Part shown: positions 9,553 to 18,203 of the stretch, piece after piece
Numbering within the stretch: the first letter of the stretch is position 1
Layout of the letters: each line of letters opens with the position of its first letter
Assembly: GCA_047602295.1 (NCBI GenBank)
Contig: JASGHP010000001.1
Coordinates: 4,092,001 to 4,156,000, forward strand
Reading direction: 5' to 3'
Length of the DNA: 64,000 bases
Source: JACMLD01 sp047602295
GTDB lineage: Bacteria > Bacteroidota > Bacteroidia > Chitinophagales > Chitinophagaceae
The notes under the pieces: generated by a model
What the model was told of the DNA's origin: nothing
Database searches by the model: none
Seen by the model: only the letters and a program-made list of their open reading frames with translations
Translations under genes and position numbers: made by a program

Positions 9553-9846
9553 TGAAAATATGTTTTTAATAATTGAGCATGGGATAAGGGGATGATAAGA
9601 AGCAGGCTTTCTAAAACAGGCAATTAATGTACTATTTATTTACTAATTGTTAAAATGATTCGGCTTAACACTACTATAAGAAATAAAATAATTATTTAGA
9701 GCCACAATATTAGTAGTACAATATCCACTTCCAATATCAGCTTACCTCTTCCTCAAAAACAATTAGATAGCATCCTGCTGAAACAATTGAATTAGTGCAG
9801 ACAGATTTTGTAGCCTGCTTTCATCCTGTGTGCTTGTAAAGATAAA

Positions 9847-9969
9847 CCTGGTTGTTTATGAAATCAACATTGGTACCAGGCCATTGCCATTAAACCTTCC
9901 TATTTGTATTCCTGGTATGCACGCCTGAAAAGGCGATGCAAAACAACAGTTGCCCACTGTTGTTTTTTT
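9847..9969 (+). ncRNA. candidate structured small RNA with intrinsic terminator
   Basis: Three consecutive hairpins end in a U-run, with no open reading frame nearby on this strand. Hairpin 1 pairs CCTGGT (9847-9852) with ACCAGG (9875-9880) and has an inner TGTT/AACA helix. Hairpin 2 is TGCACGCCT-GAAA-AGGCGATGCA (9918-9940) with a GAAA tetraloop and one bulge. Hairpin 3 (9942-9964) pairs AACAACAGT with ACTGTTGTT and is followed by TTTTTT. A weak promoter match (TTTG 9807-9810 and TGTGCTTG 9829-9836) precedes it. No gene on the plus strand ends upstream, so the terminator must serve some other transcript. I recognise no known RNA family. Confidence 0.35.
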
Positions 9970-9989
9970 ATTGAATGTATTATCGCATT

Positions 9990-10474
9990 GCAACCGGTCA
10001 GGCGACGGCGACTGATCCATGTAGACAAAATCAGCAACCATAAGTTTTCTGAACTTTGTTCCGTAGGAACATTTGGTGGGTAGAATTTAATAAACAAGCC
10101 AAATGCGTTCCGTAGGTACGCCTGGTGCAATCGCGGAGAACAAGCATCAATCGTTCCGATGGAACGAAAAGCATCTTCATTTTTTAATCTACCCACCAAT
10201 TGCTTCTATGGAGCAAGGAACGCTGCAACCGGTCAGGCGACGGCGACTGATCCATGTAGACAAAATCAGCAACCATAAGTTTTCTGAACTTTGTTCCGTA
10301 GGAACATTTGGTGGGTAGAATTTAATAAACAAGCCAAATGCGTTCCGTAGGTACGCCTGGTACAATCGCGGAGAACAAGCATCAATCGTTCCGATGGAAC
10401 GAAAAGCATCTTCATTTTTTAATCTACCCACCAATTGCTTCTATGGAGCAAAGAACGCTGCAACCGGTCAGGCG
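9990..10474. repeat. 235-bp tandem duplication with palindromic GTTCCGTAGGAAC boxes
   Basis: Unit 1 spans 9990-10224 and unit 2 10225-10459, nearly identical (two substitutions noticed); a third copy breaks off after about 15 bases (10460-10474). Each unit contains small perfect palindromes: GTTCCGTAGGAAC, CGTTCCGTAGGTACG and CGTTCCGATGGAACG, plus ACCCACCAATTGCTTCTATGG. A diverged copy of the last part occurs at 27840-27877. No convincing protein is encoded. It fills the spacer downstream of the lactonase-family gene; the 9553-9846 part upstream of it holds nothing else I can name. Confidence 0.85.
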
Positions 10475-10516
10475 AGGACGTCTGACCGCAATACAAGATC
10501 TTCCCCCTATAAAAAA

Positions 10517-12250
10517 TCAATCACGAAATTCTTTTAGCACTGCGGGTGGTTTAATCATTAAACGTTCACCATTTTTATTCTCCAGCAATAAACCATCCAT
10601 CAGCAATGCATCACCCTTATATCTTTTTACCAGCCAAACAGGCGAGAAAGATTGAATAGCTGACAACAGTTGGTAATAATCATTAACCCCATTCGTATCA
10701 TTCGCGTTCTGATTCGCGTCATTAGCGCTCCCATTCGCGTCATTAGCGTTCCTATTCGTGCCATTCGCGTTCCCATTCGCGTTATTAGCGTTCCCAGCGT
10801 CCAAACTAATACTATCAGCCATACCTAACTGCTGAATGCACATCAGCAACCACCAATGGCCAAAAGAAGTGTGTTTCCTTTTATCTGCACCTGCTGCGCC
10901 ATTCCGATCGTGCAGGGTAATGGGCGATACAAAAACAGGTTTTCCACCGGCAATTGCATTGGCAGATGCCACCATATCTGGTTGATTGTCTAAATTCTCC
11001 AAAATAGATCTTTCGTCTTTGCTATGTGCCTGCGGGTAAAGCCCAAAGCTTACAAAATCGAAATAACCTAACGCAGGCCTGTTGCGGTTGAGGTTTACAA
11101 AATTGCCATCGGTGCCATAGCCAACAGGCAGCATGGGCAATTTTTCTTTGATGGCATTGTAAATGGCTGATTGCATGGCAGCAGGTACAAATGTTGCGGA
11201 TTGTTTTAAAGGAAGTATTGAAGCTATGTGCAACTGATGATCTATTAGTGTCGGCAAAACTGCTGCAAGTTCATCTGCATATGCTTCAGAGAAATGCAAT
11301 GTAAGTTGCAATTTGGTTTGCAATGCTATTGCCTCCTGGCTGGCTTGCGCTAATACCTGTTTCCAGTTTTCATCTTTCAATGCCAATGCAACACGATAAT
11401 GCCCGCAAGGATTTTTTTTAAAAAGGTTTATTTGATCTGCATGTAAAGCCGCAAGGTTTTGTTGCCTGCAATAACCAATGGAAGGAAAAGGTATTTTCTC
11501 TTCGTAAAAATTGTTTTCGGCTATGGGTGATGGTAGCAATGGCGCTTGCACCTTGCAGGTAACAGATTGCGCTATAGCATCACCCGGCGATAAACTTACG
11601 GGCAATGGAAAACTTGGGTTCTGCGGTGTTGAATAAGTTTTAAAAGAACTGTCAGACCAATTGCGCTGGTCTTCTGTTTCAAAAATATCTCCCGTAAATA
11701 ATAATTGCACCGTGTGCTTATCTGGTGTTTGCCAACTCATTTGCTGTACATCAGTAAAAGGCTGGTGCGGATTGATGGCAACAGGAAACGAAGCTTCATA
11801 AACGCTGTTATCTGGTTTGGTAATAGTTGCTTTTTGCCCATTGCATTCTTTTATAGGATGATGAACACAGATGCCGATGCGGTTTCTTTGAAAGTTTGCA
11901 ATTGCTTCACCGCTGAATGAAAATTGTATAGTACCATCTTGCTTTCCTGTAATAGCAATTGATCCTTTATATACTGCAGTTGTTTTTTGATAGTAAGTTG
12001 CGTTGTATTGAATGGAAAAACTATTTGCCTCTTTTACAATTTTTTCATTGCTGATGATATAAGGAAGTGTTTGCCATTTGCTATCACGCAGTGCTATATA
12101 GATCATGCGCAATATTTCTGTGTGGCCACTGCGCAGGTAACGTAGTTTACCATGCTCGTACATGCAAGTAAGTTGACCAGCTTTTAAATAAACAACTGGT
12201 AATAACTGAACAACTGATGATACTTGTATCTCCTGAACGGATTGCGGCAT
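10517..12250 (-). CDS. D-apionate lactonase family protein (ApnL-like), Asn-repeat insertion
   Basis: 577-aa protein resembling the D-apionate lactonase family (N-terminal beta domain, TIM barrel, C-terminal domain), which hydrolyses sugar-derived lactones. Family-like segments I can see: 'GKLRYLRSGHTEILRMIYIALRD.KW' near the N-terminus, 'RNRIGICVHHPIKECNG', 'INPHQPFTDVQQMSW', and 'TGDIFETEDQRNWSDSSFKTYSTP'. ATG 12250 is chosen because these homologous parts start soon after it; an upstream extension to 12424 looks unrelated and overlaps a repeat. No signal peptide, so cytoplasmic. Near the C-terminus an Asn-rich tract (about residues 485-520) interrupts the family pattern. The true substrate is unverified: the family name comes from one characterised pathway. 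Confidence 0.75.
   Translation of the reverse strand: MPQSVQEIQVSSVVQLLPVVYLKAGQLTCMYEHGKLRYLRSGHTEILRMIYIALRDSKWQTLPYIISNEKIVKEANSFSIQYNATYYQKTTAVYKGSIAITGKQDGTIQFSFSGEAIANFQRNRIGICVHHPIKECNGQKATITKPDNSVYEASFPVAINPHQPFTDVQQMSWQTPDKHTVQLLFTGDIFETEDQRNWSDSSFKTYSTPQNPSFPLPVSLSPGDAIAQSVTCKVQAPLLPSPIAENNFYEEKIPFPSIGYCRQQNLAALHADQINLFKKNPCGHYRVALALKDENWKQVLAQASQEAIALQTKLQLTLHFSEAYADELAAVLPTLIDHQLHIASILPLKQSATFVPAAMQSAIYNAIKEKLPMLPVGYGTDGNFVNLNRNRPALGYFDFVSFGLYPQAHSKDERSILENLDNQPDMVASANAIAGGKPVFVSPITLHDRNGAAGADKRKHTSFGHWWLLMCIQQLGMADSISLDAGNANNANGNANGTNRNANDANGSANDANQNANDTNGVNDYYQLLSAIQSFSPVWLVKRYKGDALLMDGLLLENKNGERLMIKPPAVLKEFRD
10691..10798 (-). repeat. in-frame 9/18-bp minisatellite inside lactonase gene (Asn-Ala-Asn repeats)
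   Basis: On the coding strand this reads as iterations of AAC-GC(T/G)-AAT with GAC-GCG-AAT-GGG variants, encoding NAN, NGN, NAND units. All spacing is a multiple of 9 bases, so the frame is kept. It sits between a hydrophobic core strand (ending SISLDAG) and the conserved NDYYQLLSAI helix, likely a surface loop. Confidence 0.8.
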
Positions 12251-12379
12251 TTTAATCGTTTTTAAATAGAGGGAATTTATTCCACAAAAGCAAGATACGG
12301 TATTGAGTGAAACAGGATGACGCATAATAAAATGAAGGAACCTGCGTTTTCCCAAAATAAGATGGTTGTGACACCAGCA

Positions 12380-12464
12380 CATGCTACACGGGATGCTGAA
12401 GCTGAGAAAAGATATACCGTACAAGTGAGTGACACAACAAAAGCTGAATAAAGTTCCACTGCCC
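12380..12464. repeat. dispersed 85-bp repeat, copy A
   Basis: About 85 bases (CATGCTACACGGGATGCTGAAG ... GTTCCACTGCCCG) matching another spacer copy at 26419-26502 at most positions, including the shared core CGTACAAG.GAGTGACACAACA. Both copies lie in spacers and in the same orientation. The remainder of the 12251-12658 spacer holds only the promoter candidate at 12616. Confidence 0.65.
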
Positions 12465-12615
12465 GCCCCCTATTAAAATTTTAATTCCCTACCCGTACTG
12501 GCACCCGGTTTGCAATTGCAGCAGATCATATTTTAATAACAATTGTGCAAATCATTTTTGTGCTGTTTAAAAAAGGATCACCTATTTTAGAGAAAACCGA
12601 ACAACATAAATTGTT

Positions 12616-12623
12616 ACATTTGA
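12616..12623 (+). promoter_or_regulatory. candidate -7 box upstream of small unknown gene
   Basis: TACATTTG, an exact TAnnTTTG match, ends 36 bases before the ATG at 12659. No clear -33 element at the expected spacing. Confidence 0.45.
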
Positions 12624-12658
12624 ATATCCATTTTTCCTAACCTTCTAAAACTTTGCGT

Positions 12659-12922
12659 ATGCCAATATCACTCGACAAATTCAGGGCAAAACTTGTTATC
12701 AAGCTTTTATATCCCGTTTCTGGTATGGATGCTGGTAAGTATATTAAACGCACCATTCAACTGCTGAAGAAAGAAAACCTTGCAACAGATACTATCAAAT
12801 CTGTTATCGACAAAATGATTCACCAGTTGGATAATGTGAAGCAGGCAACTACAGACAATTTTAAATGGCAGCATTTGGCAATGGCCATTCTGGCACTTAC
12901 AGAAATTAAGCAACAGCTTTAA
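12659..12922 (+). CDS. small hypothetical helical protein
   Basis: 87-residue basic, helical protein with no signal peptide or membrane segment. I do not recognise the family. It has Lys/Arg-rich amphipathic helices (residues 7-60) and a hydrophobic C-terminal helix. It is supported as a gene by position: a promoter candidate upstream (12616-12623), an ATG at 12659 (a TTG six bases earlier is possible), and a strong terminator 22 bases after the stop, making a compact monocistronic unit. Confidence 0.65.
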   Translation: MPISLDKFRAKLVIKLLYPVSGMDAGKYIKRTIQLLKKENLATDTIKSVIDKMIHQLDNVKQATTDNFKWQHLAMAILALTEIKQQL

Positions 12923-12944
12923 TAACCATTTTTTTAGCTTTCTA

Positions 12945-12980
12945 CCTTGCAGGAGATCATTCCCTGCAAGGTTTTTTTTT
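12945..12980 (+). terminator. strong intrinsic terminator
   Basis: Stem CCTTGCAGG / CCCTGCAAGG with a short loop, followed by nine or ten T. Serves the small gene ending at 12922. Confidence 0.85.
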
Positions 12981-13217
12981 GCCTGTTATTGAACCATTCG
13001 TTTCATTCATTTTTACGCGATTTTTTTGAGCAAATTGCTGCCAATCCCGTTGTTTTATAAAATAACCCGCTTGTATATTAAGACAACATTAAAAAAGCAT
13101 TAATAGCCTAAGTGCTATCATTTATTTTCATAAAACAAACAACACTTGTATTTAATAAATAGCGATATTCACTCATATTAACCAACAGCTAACTAGTTAC
13201 AGATTAATTGATTTTGA

Positions 13218-14498
13218 ATGAAAGGTGGAAAGGCCCGAAGAAAAAATGCCATGCAACCCGTAAAAACAGCTTCTCTAGATACAGCTTACGCCTCAAAATA
13301 CCTGCGGTTGCTAAACTCTGCCAAGTTGCTAAAAGATAAAAAAGATACACTTGAACAGGCCCTGGAAGAAATAGAGGACATCTATAACAATGCCCCCTGC
13401 GGTTACCATTCCCTGGATGTAAAAGGTGTGTTTTTGCGCATCAACGATACAGAATTGCGCTGGCTGAAAATGCCACGGGCCGGCTTTGCCGGTGTAAAAA
13501 AATTTACCGATATACTTACAGAAGAAAGCAAAATAAAATTCAGTAAAACCTACCCGCTGTTTATGAAAAACGGGCAGATACAGGATGAAGAGTTTGATTT
13601 TGTACGCAGTGATGGAACTTCTTTCCCGGTATTGCTAAGCGCTACTGCTATTTACGACGCAAAGGGCCACTACAAAATGAGCCGCTCTGTTGTGGTAGAC
13701 ATATCTGCACGCAAACAGATGGAGCAGCAACTGCGTTCTTCTTACGAAGATCTGCAGCAAAAAAATGATGCGCTTACCATTGCCAATGAAAACCTGTTTT
13801 TCATGAACCGGGAGAAGAGCCAGTTTATGGATATTGCTACGCACGATTTGCAATTGCCACTGGTGGCTATTACCATGCTAAGCGAAACACTTTTAAAAAA
13901 GAATATCCCCTCCGGCTCTGAAGAAGAAAGACAGATATTTGAAATGATACAGGATGCTTCTATGGAAATGAAGACCCTGCTGACCAATTATCTTTCCGCC
14001 AGCCAGTCGGACGCAGGCAATATGTCGCTCTTTATGCAGGAGCTGGACATTAATGTGCTTACCAATGAAATTGTGCAACGCTACATACCCATTGCGCAGA
14101 AAAAAAATATTGCCATTCATTTTAAGAACAACAAAAACTTTTTGCTGTTTACAGACCGCGAATGTTGTGCGCAGATAATTGAGAACCTGGTTTCAAACGC
14201 TGTTAAATACACACCGTTTGGCAAAAACGTAACGGTGGCTGTAACCGGCAATAATAAAGAAGTAAAAATTATAGTGGCCGATGAAGGCCCTGGTATAAAA
14301 AAAGAAGACCGCCACCTGCTCTTTCAGCGTTTTCAAAAATTATCTGCACGCCCCACCGGCGGCGAACTATCTACCGGCCTCGGTCTTAGCATTGTAAAAT
14401 ACCTGGTGGAACAACTAAAAGGCAGCATTACTGTAGAAAGTGAAATAGATAAAGGCAGCACGTTTACAGTGCATTTGCCTATTGGGGGGATTGAGTAG
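13218..14498 (+). CDS. PAS-domain sensor histidine kinase, soluble
   Basis: 426-aa cytoplasmic sensor kinase without membrane segments. Domains in order: N-terminal coil, PAS domain (about 45-165, beginning IYNNAPCGYHSLDVKG and ending 'SRSVVVDISARKQ'), coiled coil (165-200), dimerisation domain with the phospho-acceptor His in DIATHDLQLPL (about residue 209), and HATPase_c with N-box ENLVSNAVKY, G1 DEGPGI and G2 STGLGLSIVK. All key residues are intact. No response regulator is adjacent, so it is an orphan kinase; the nearest receiver protein without a kinase lies at 26532-26891, but pairing is unproven. Start ATG 13218; an alternative Met lies 11 codons in. Confidence 0.9.
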   Translation: MKGGKARRKNAMQPVKTASLDTAYASKYLRLLNSAKLLKDKKDTLEQALEEIEDIYNNAPCGYHSLDVKGVFLRINDTELRWLKMPRAGFAGVKKFTDILTEESKIKFSKTYPLFMKNGQIQDEEFDFVRSDGTSFPVLLSATAIYDAKGHYKMSRSVVVDISARKQMEQQLRSSYEDLQQKNDALTIANENLFFMNREKSQFMDIATHDLQLPLVAITMLSETLLKKNIPSGSEEERQIFEMIQDASMEMKTLLTNYLSASQSDAGNMSLFMQELDINVLTNEIVQRYIPIAQKKNIAIHFKNNKNFLLFTDRECCAQIIENLVSNAVKYTPFGKNVTVAVTGNNKEVKIIVADEGPGIKKEDRHLLFQRFQKLSARPTGGELSTGLGLSIVKYLVEQLKGSITVESEIDKGSTFTVHLPIGGIE

Positions 14499-14504
14499 TC
14501 GTCA

Positions 14505-14605
14505 GTCGTCAGTCGTTAGTCGTTAGTCAGGAGTTCGTAAGTTCTTCAGTTTGAGAGTTCGAGAGTTCGAGAGTTCGTGTCAAAATTCAAAAGTCAAAAT
14601 TTAAA
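14505..14605. repeat. short-word repeats (GTCGTCA / GAGAGTTC / AAAGTCAA)
   Basis: Successive blocks of near-identical short words follow the kinase gene: GTCAGTCGTTAGTCGTTAGTC, then GAGAGTTCGAGAGTTC, then TCAAAAGTCAAAATTTAAAAG-type words. No gene is present. Confidence 0.6.
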
Positions 14606-14632
14606 AGTCAAAAAGCTTCTGTGCAAACTACT

Positions 14633-14855
14633 GCAACTATGCATCATGCTGCTATGCCAAGTCCACAGGATGCTTGCAGCATGACAGGCTCCGTGAGAAA
14701 ATATAACAGCGTAATATGCACATGAGCTCTTTCACTATTTCTTTTGGTGTTACTGTCATGTTGCAAACATCCCGTGGAGTTTATAATGTAAGACTGGTGC
14801 AACTATGCATCATGCTGCTATGCCAAGTCCACAGGATGCTTGCAGCATGATAGGC
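14633..14855. repeat. two direct copies of a 52-bp repeat with an inverted partial copy between
   Basis: The 52-base stretch starting GCAACTATGCATCATGCTGC and ending in GCTTGCAGCATGA occurs at 14633-14684 and 14799-14850. Between them (about 14752-14782) lies a diverged inverted version (CTGTCATGTTGCAAACATCC). Further inverted or direct copies occur at 42242-42275, 42315-42342 and 42451-42500. Confidence 0.7.
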
Positions 14856-14943
14856 AAGAGGCTGAAAGTCTTTTATACTTAATGAATGATGGATAACAAT
14901 GATGGCGACAACATCCTTCAATCTGTTAATCCTATAAATCCTA

Positions 14944-15417
14944 GTTCAGACAAAGAGGCGAAGCAAAGGCCTTGCAGCTTTTAGCTAACAGCTTGCAGCT
15001 TTCTGTCTGAACCATGATTCACATGATTCACATGATTGAAGGATTAGCATGAAAGTACAGCCCTCCTGCGCCTCTGTGGTAAAAAAAAGCCGCACAATGA
15101 TGCCCTTAATTGAAGAAGCAGTAAGATAGCGATACAGTCCTTCAATCTTTTAATCATGATTAATCATGGTTCAGACAAAGAGGCGAAGCAAAAGCCTTGC
15201 AGCTTTTAGCTAACAGCTTGCAGCTTTCTGTCTGAACCATGATTCACATGATTGAAGGATTAGCATGAAAGGACAGTCCTCCTTCGCCTCTGTGAAATAC
15301 CTCTTTAACCTCTGTGGTAAAAAAAAGCCTGAGCAATGATGCCCTTGATTGAAGAATCAGGAAGATAGCGATACAGTCCTTCAATCTTTTAATCATGATT
15401 AATCATGGTTCAGACAA
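14944..15417. repeat. two ~230-bp imperfect tandem blocks built around TGTCTGAACC elements
   Basis: GTTCAGACAAAGAGGCGAAG starts at 14944, 15169 and 15408. Each block contains AGCTTTTAGCTAACAGCTTG followed by an element bounded by TGTCTGAACCATGATT and AATCATGGTTCAGACA (15004-15177 and 15229-15416). Inside each element is a core with CCTCTGTGGTAAAAAAAAGCC. No coding potential that I believe. A fragment recurs at 19553-19614. Confidence 0.75.
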
Positions 15418-15428
15418 AGAGGCGAAGC

Positions 15429-15596
15429 AAAAGCATTGTTGTTTCGGGCAAAAACGTTGTTGTTTCGGGCGAAAGCATTGTTGTTTCGGGCAAAAGCATT
15501 GTTGTTTTAGGCAAAAGCATTGTTGTTTTGGGCAAAAGCGTTGTTGTTTCAGGCAAAAGCATTATTGTTTCGGGTAAAAGCACAGTGCTTTTGCGC
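15429..15596. repeat. 21-bp minisatellite, seven copies plus one degenerate
   Basis: Unit AAAAGCATTGTTGTTTCGGGC repeated from 15429 to 15575 with single-base variants; the eighth unit ends in a palindrome (AAAGCACAGTGCTTT). It begins inside the third copy of the preceding 230-bp block. It is open in two frames only because the unit is a multiple of three; I do not treat it as a gene. The rest of the 14499-15768 spacer (15597-15768) shows no feature. Confidence 0.85.
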
Positions 15597-15768
15597 TAAA
15601 ATAAATGAGCAGTCCGTTCAGTTAACCCGACTTCTTATGAGTTTTGTTTACTTCCCTCCCATAGCTTGCTCGTATTTTACTTTAATAAGCGCATTCTGTT
15701 ATAACAAAAAATGAGCTACTAGCGTATTTGTGTTGTAATTTATTAAATAACACACAAAATCAATTTCT

Positions 15769-16386
15769 ATGAAACCAGCAAGAATTCTCAGAGACTTTAT
15801 GCGTTTATCTGAAATAGGGTTGCAGGCACGCGGCAACAGCGTAGCAAACGGCATGAAAGGCAATCCATATTTCCCCAATCCTGGTCTTGCACTTAGCGGC
15901 CTGGATGCAGCCAATCTTGAATACGCAAATGCCATTACAGCGGCTCTTACCGGCGATAGCATAAAACGCTCCGCAAAAAAAGAGGCCAAGGCAAAATTGC
16001 AGGCAGTACTTAGCGGCCTTGCATATTATGTAGAAGGTGTGGCTATGGGCAACAGAACCATCCTGCTAAGCAGCGGGTTTGCCGTATCTGCGGAAAGCCG
16101 CTCTGGTGCTGTTTTGGTAAGTGTAGAAAACTTTAAAGTAGTACATGGCAAAAACAGCGGAGAAATGCGCTTGAGTGCTAACCGGGTAAAGGGCGCATCC
16201 ACTTACTGTTTTTATTTTGGCTACGCCAATGGAGATACAATGGTTTGGGAGAATGTATCGCAGGCTGGCTGCAGGATAACACTCAAAAATTTGCAGCCGG
16301 GAAAAACCTATACTTTTTACATAAAGGCCAAAGGTGCCAATGAAAAGTATGTACAATCTGAAAGCATTATAAAAGTAGTAGCATAA
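15769..16386 (+). CDS. fibronectin type III-like domain protein
   Basis: 205-aa protein with no signal peptide. The N-terminal half (about 1-105) is Ala/Lys-rich and helical; the C-terminal half (about 115-205) has beta-strand pattern ending 'LKNLQPGKTYTFYIKAKGANEKYVQSES', typical of a fibronectin type III domain. A protein of almost the same length and helical-plus-beta layout is encoded at 41074-41688, suggesting two members of one Bacteroidota-specific family. Function unknown. Followed by a terminator, preceded by a long repeat spacer, so probably monocistronic. Confidence 0.75.
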   Translation: MKPARILRDFMRLSEIGLQARGNSVANGMKGNPYFPNPGLALSGLDAANLEYANAITAALTGDSIKRSAKKEAKAKLQAVLSGLAYYVEGVAMGNRTILLSSGFAVSAESRSGAVLVSVENFKVVHGKNSGEMRLSANRVKGASTYCFYFGYANGDTMVWENVSQAGCRITLKNLQPGKTYTFYIKAKGANEKYVQSESIIKVVA

Positions 16387-16425
16387 TATTGTTGAGTCAC
16401 GTCTCTAGGTTTATTCATAAATAAA

Positions 16426-16452
16426 AAAACGCCGGTTTCGTCCGGTGTTTTT
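16426..16452 (+). terminator. intrinsic terminator after the fibronectin-like gene
   Basis: Stem AAAAACGCCGG / CCGGTGTTTTT with loop TTTCGT and one G-U pair, then further T residues. Confidence 0.75.
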
Positions 16453-16511
16453 TGTTTGAAAGCTACAAATTGAAAGTTTCGAGCGGCAAGGCAGGCTGCG
16501 TTTAGAGAGCT

Positions 16512-17234
16512 TTATGCATTCGAATACTGTTTATAAAAAAAAAGCCGTTTCCTTCTGTTTCTGATGATCTTGATAATAGTAGGCAGCGCAATCAGCAGTA
16601 TAAAACCAATAGCTAATTGCCTGTTTTGTTTCTGATCTTCAAAATAATATTCTACTCTGTAAGACATCCAATAATACTTCATCAACCATTCTCTTTTAAA
16701 TAGCTCCCAACGGGTTGGCACTTTATAATATATTTCTTCCGCTGGAAAAGCAAGAATTTCATCATCACCATGATGTACCGGTGCAGGAATTGCGAATACA
16801 TAGAAATGATTGTCCAAAAAAGCGAATCGCCTTAAATCATGAATCATCATCTCATTATACAACCAAACAAAATCAGCATAAGAGTTTTGCGCATCCAGGC
16901 TTATATCCATTACAGATAAAGTATCATGATTTAAAAAAAAGCTTCTCATGCTTGTATCCATATTACTATAATCAGACTTATAAGAAATGCTGGACACATC
17001 CCAGTGCAAGCCTTGAAGTTTAATAGCGATTTTTTTCTTTCTGCGGAGTTCTCTACGCACAAACGCACCGGTAAAACTAAACTCACCCAATGAATCATTC
17101 GTGTTAAGAGAAGGTAAATTCATTCTTAGTACACGAATATTTTTTCGGTCTGGTGGCCCCCAGATAAATAACAATACAGGCAGGAAAATCAGGCTTATCA
17201 AGCCAGGTATATAATAAAGCTTTTTTAATTTCAT
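16512..17234 (-). CDS. hypothetical protein with N- and C-terminal membrane helices
   Basis: 240 aa. Hydrophobic helices at about residues 7-25 and 207-225 flank a hydrophilic region of about 180 residues that should face the periplasm; the C-terminal tail is basic (IRNRRKRLFFYKQ), consistent with a cytoplasmic end. I do not recognise the family. Its start is 35 bases after the stop of the upstream membrane protein on the same strand, so the two are probably cotranscribed and may act together. Confidence 0.7.
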   Translation of the reverse strand: MKLKKLYYIPGLISLIFLPVLLFIWGPPDRKNIRVLRMNLPSLNTNDSLGEFSFTGAFVRRELRRKKKIAIKLQGLHWDVSSISYKSDYSNMDTSMRSFFLNHDTLSVMDISLDAQNSYADFVWLYNEMMIHDLRRFAFLDNHFYVFAIPAPVHHGDDEILAFPAEEIYYKVPTRWELFKREWLMKYYWMSYRVEYYFEDQKQNRQLAIGFILLIALPTIIKIIRNRRKRLFFYKQYSNA

Positions 17235-17269
17235 GGCGTTAATATTTTATAGTGATTACAGCTGCATCA

Positions 17270-18013
17270 TTATTTCGCCAGCGATTTTAAATAAATGGTA
17301 AACAGCAAAGACAATACAATGGCGGAAAGCCGAAACATGTTTTTTGCAAACCCATTGCTTACTGTCATTGATTTTATATTGGTGATGGAATTAAAAAAGA
17401 AATCTCTTAATTGCCGGTAATCGTTTAAAATTATATAAGCAAGGCCGATGGTTATTAATACAGACTGTGTAAGTGCACCTGCATTCATGTGGTAGCATAT
17501 ATTAATCAGCGTTAGATTGATCATAAATGCAAACAATACTATCGCCGCCAATAACATTGTTTTTCGGAACAAAAGAAAATAAGAGCCAATAATCTGCAGG
17601 AAAGCTACTATCAATGCAAATGCGGGTGAATAACCAAAATAAAACCAGGTAAGCCATTCGCCCGATTGCTGGTTCATGGGTTTTTCTGCAATAACAGGTG
17701 GCACTACAAATTGTAATCCAAACAATTTCTTCCACCCAAAACTGGCCAGGTTAAAAGCAATGCAATACCTTATGGCTGTATGCAAAACGCCGTATATTTT
17801 CTGCGAATCAATTTTATTCCTGGCCTGCCTGTATTGCCAGATAAAAGGAAAGATAAGTCCCAGTAATAAACAAATACCCACCAATGAAAACACCACGGGA
17901 GGCGGAAACCAACTAATAGTACCGCTATTGCCCAACAATAGTAAGAATACATTTATTAAAAGAGCAGCAACCAGAGATGTAATGAATTTCTTAGCAAAAG
18001 AATCCCCATTCAT
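17270..18013 (-). CDS. polytopic membrane protein, DoxX-like
   Basis: 247 aa with about six or seven hydrophobic segments. The segment 'IAFNLASFGWKKLFGLQFVVP' followed by two long helices resembles DoxX-like membrane proteins (the conserved 'G..K..' after the first core helix), but the match is loose. It opens a likely two-gene operon with the protein at 16512-17234. No functional residues can be assigned. Confidence 0.65.
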   Translation of the reverse strand: MNGDSFAKKFITSLVAALLINVFLLLLGNSGTISWFPPPVVFSLVGICLLLGLIFPFIWQYRQARNKIDSQKIYGVLHTAIRYCIAFNLASFGWKKLFGLQFVVPPVIAEKPMNQQSGEWLTWFYFGYSPAFALIVAFLQIIGSYFLLFRKTMLLAAIVLFAFMINLTLINICYHMNAGALTQSVLITIGLAYIILNDYRQLRDFFFNSITNIKSMTVSNGFAKNMFRLSAIVLSLLFTIYLKSLAK

Positions 18014-18203
18014 TATAGCAGTTTTGTGTTAGATGCTGCGGTGAAGGGATTCCATAAATGAATAAATGCGAATAGGAATTAAAAGTAAAAGTGAAAATCA
18101 GCTACCAGTAGAATAGCTAACTTGCATACCCATCTTTACATCGGAGCAATCTTCAGCTCTTGCATCTTTATGTGCAACAACAGATTGCTTCCGACATCCA
18201 CCA

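Noticed and set aside
9900..10434. Two near-identical minus-strand ORFs (about 80-100 residues) and plus-strand counterparts
   Set aside because: They are readings of the 235-bp duplication; the shared peptide follows from DNA identity and the ends differ at the repeat borders.
15395..15599. Cys-rich 'KHCCFGQ' and Val-Ser-Gly repeat ORFs
   Set aside because: Open only because a 21-bp minisatellite keeps frame; starts within a repeat block and has no upstream signals or conserved shape.
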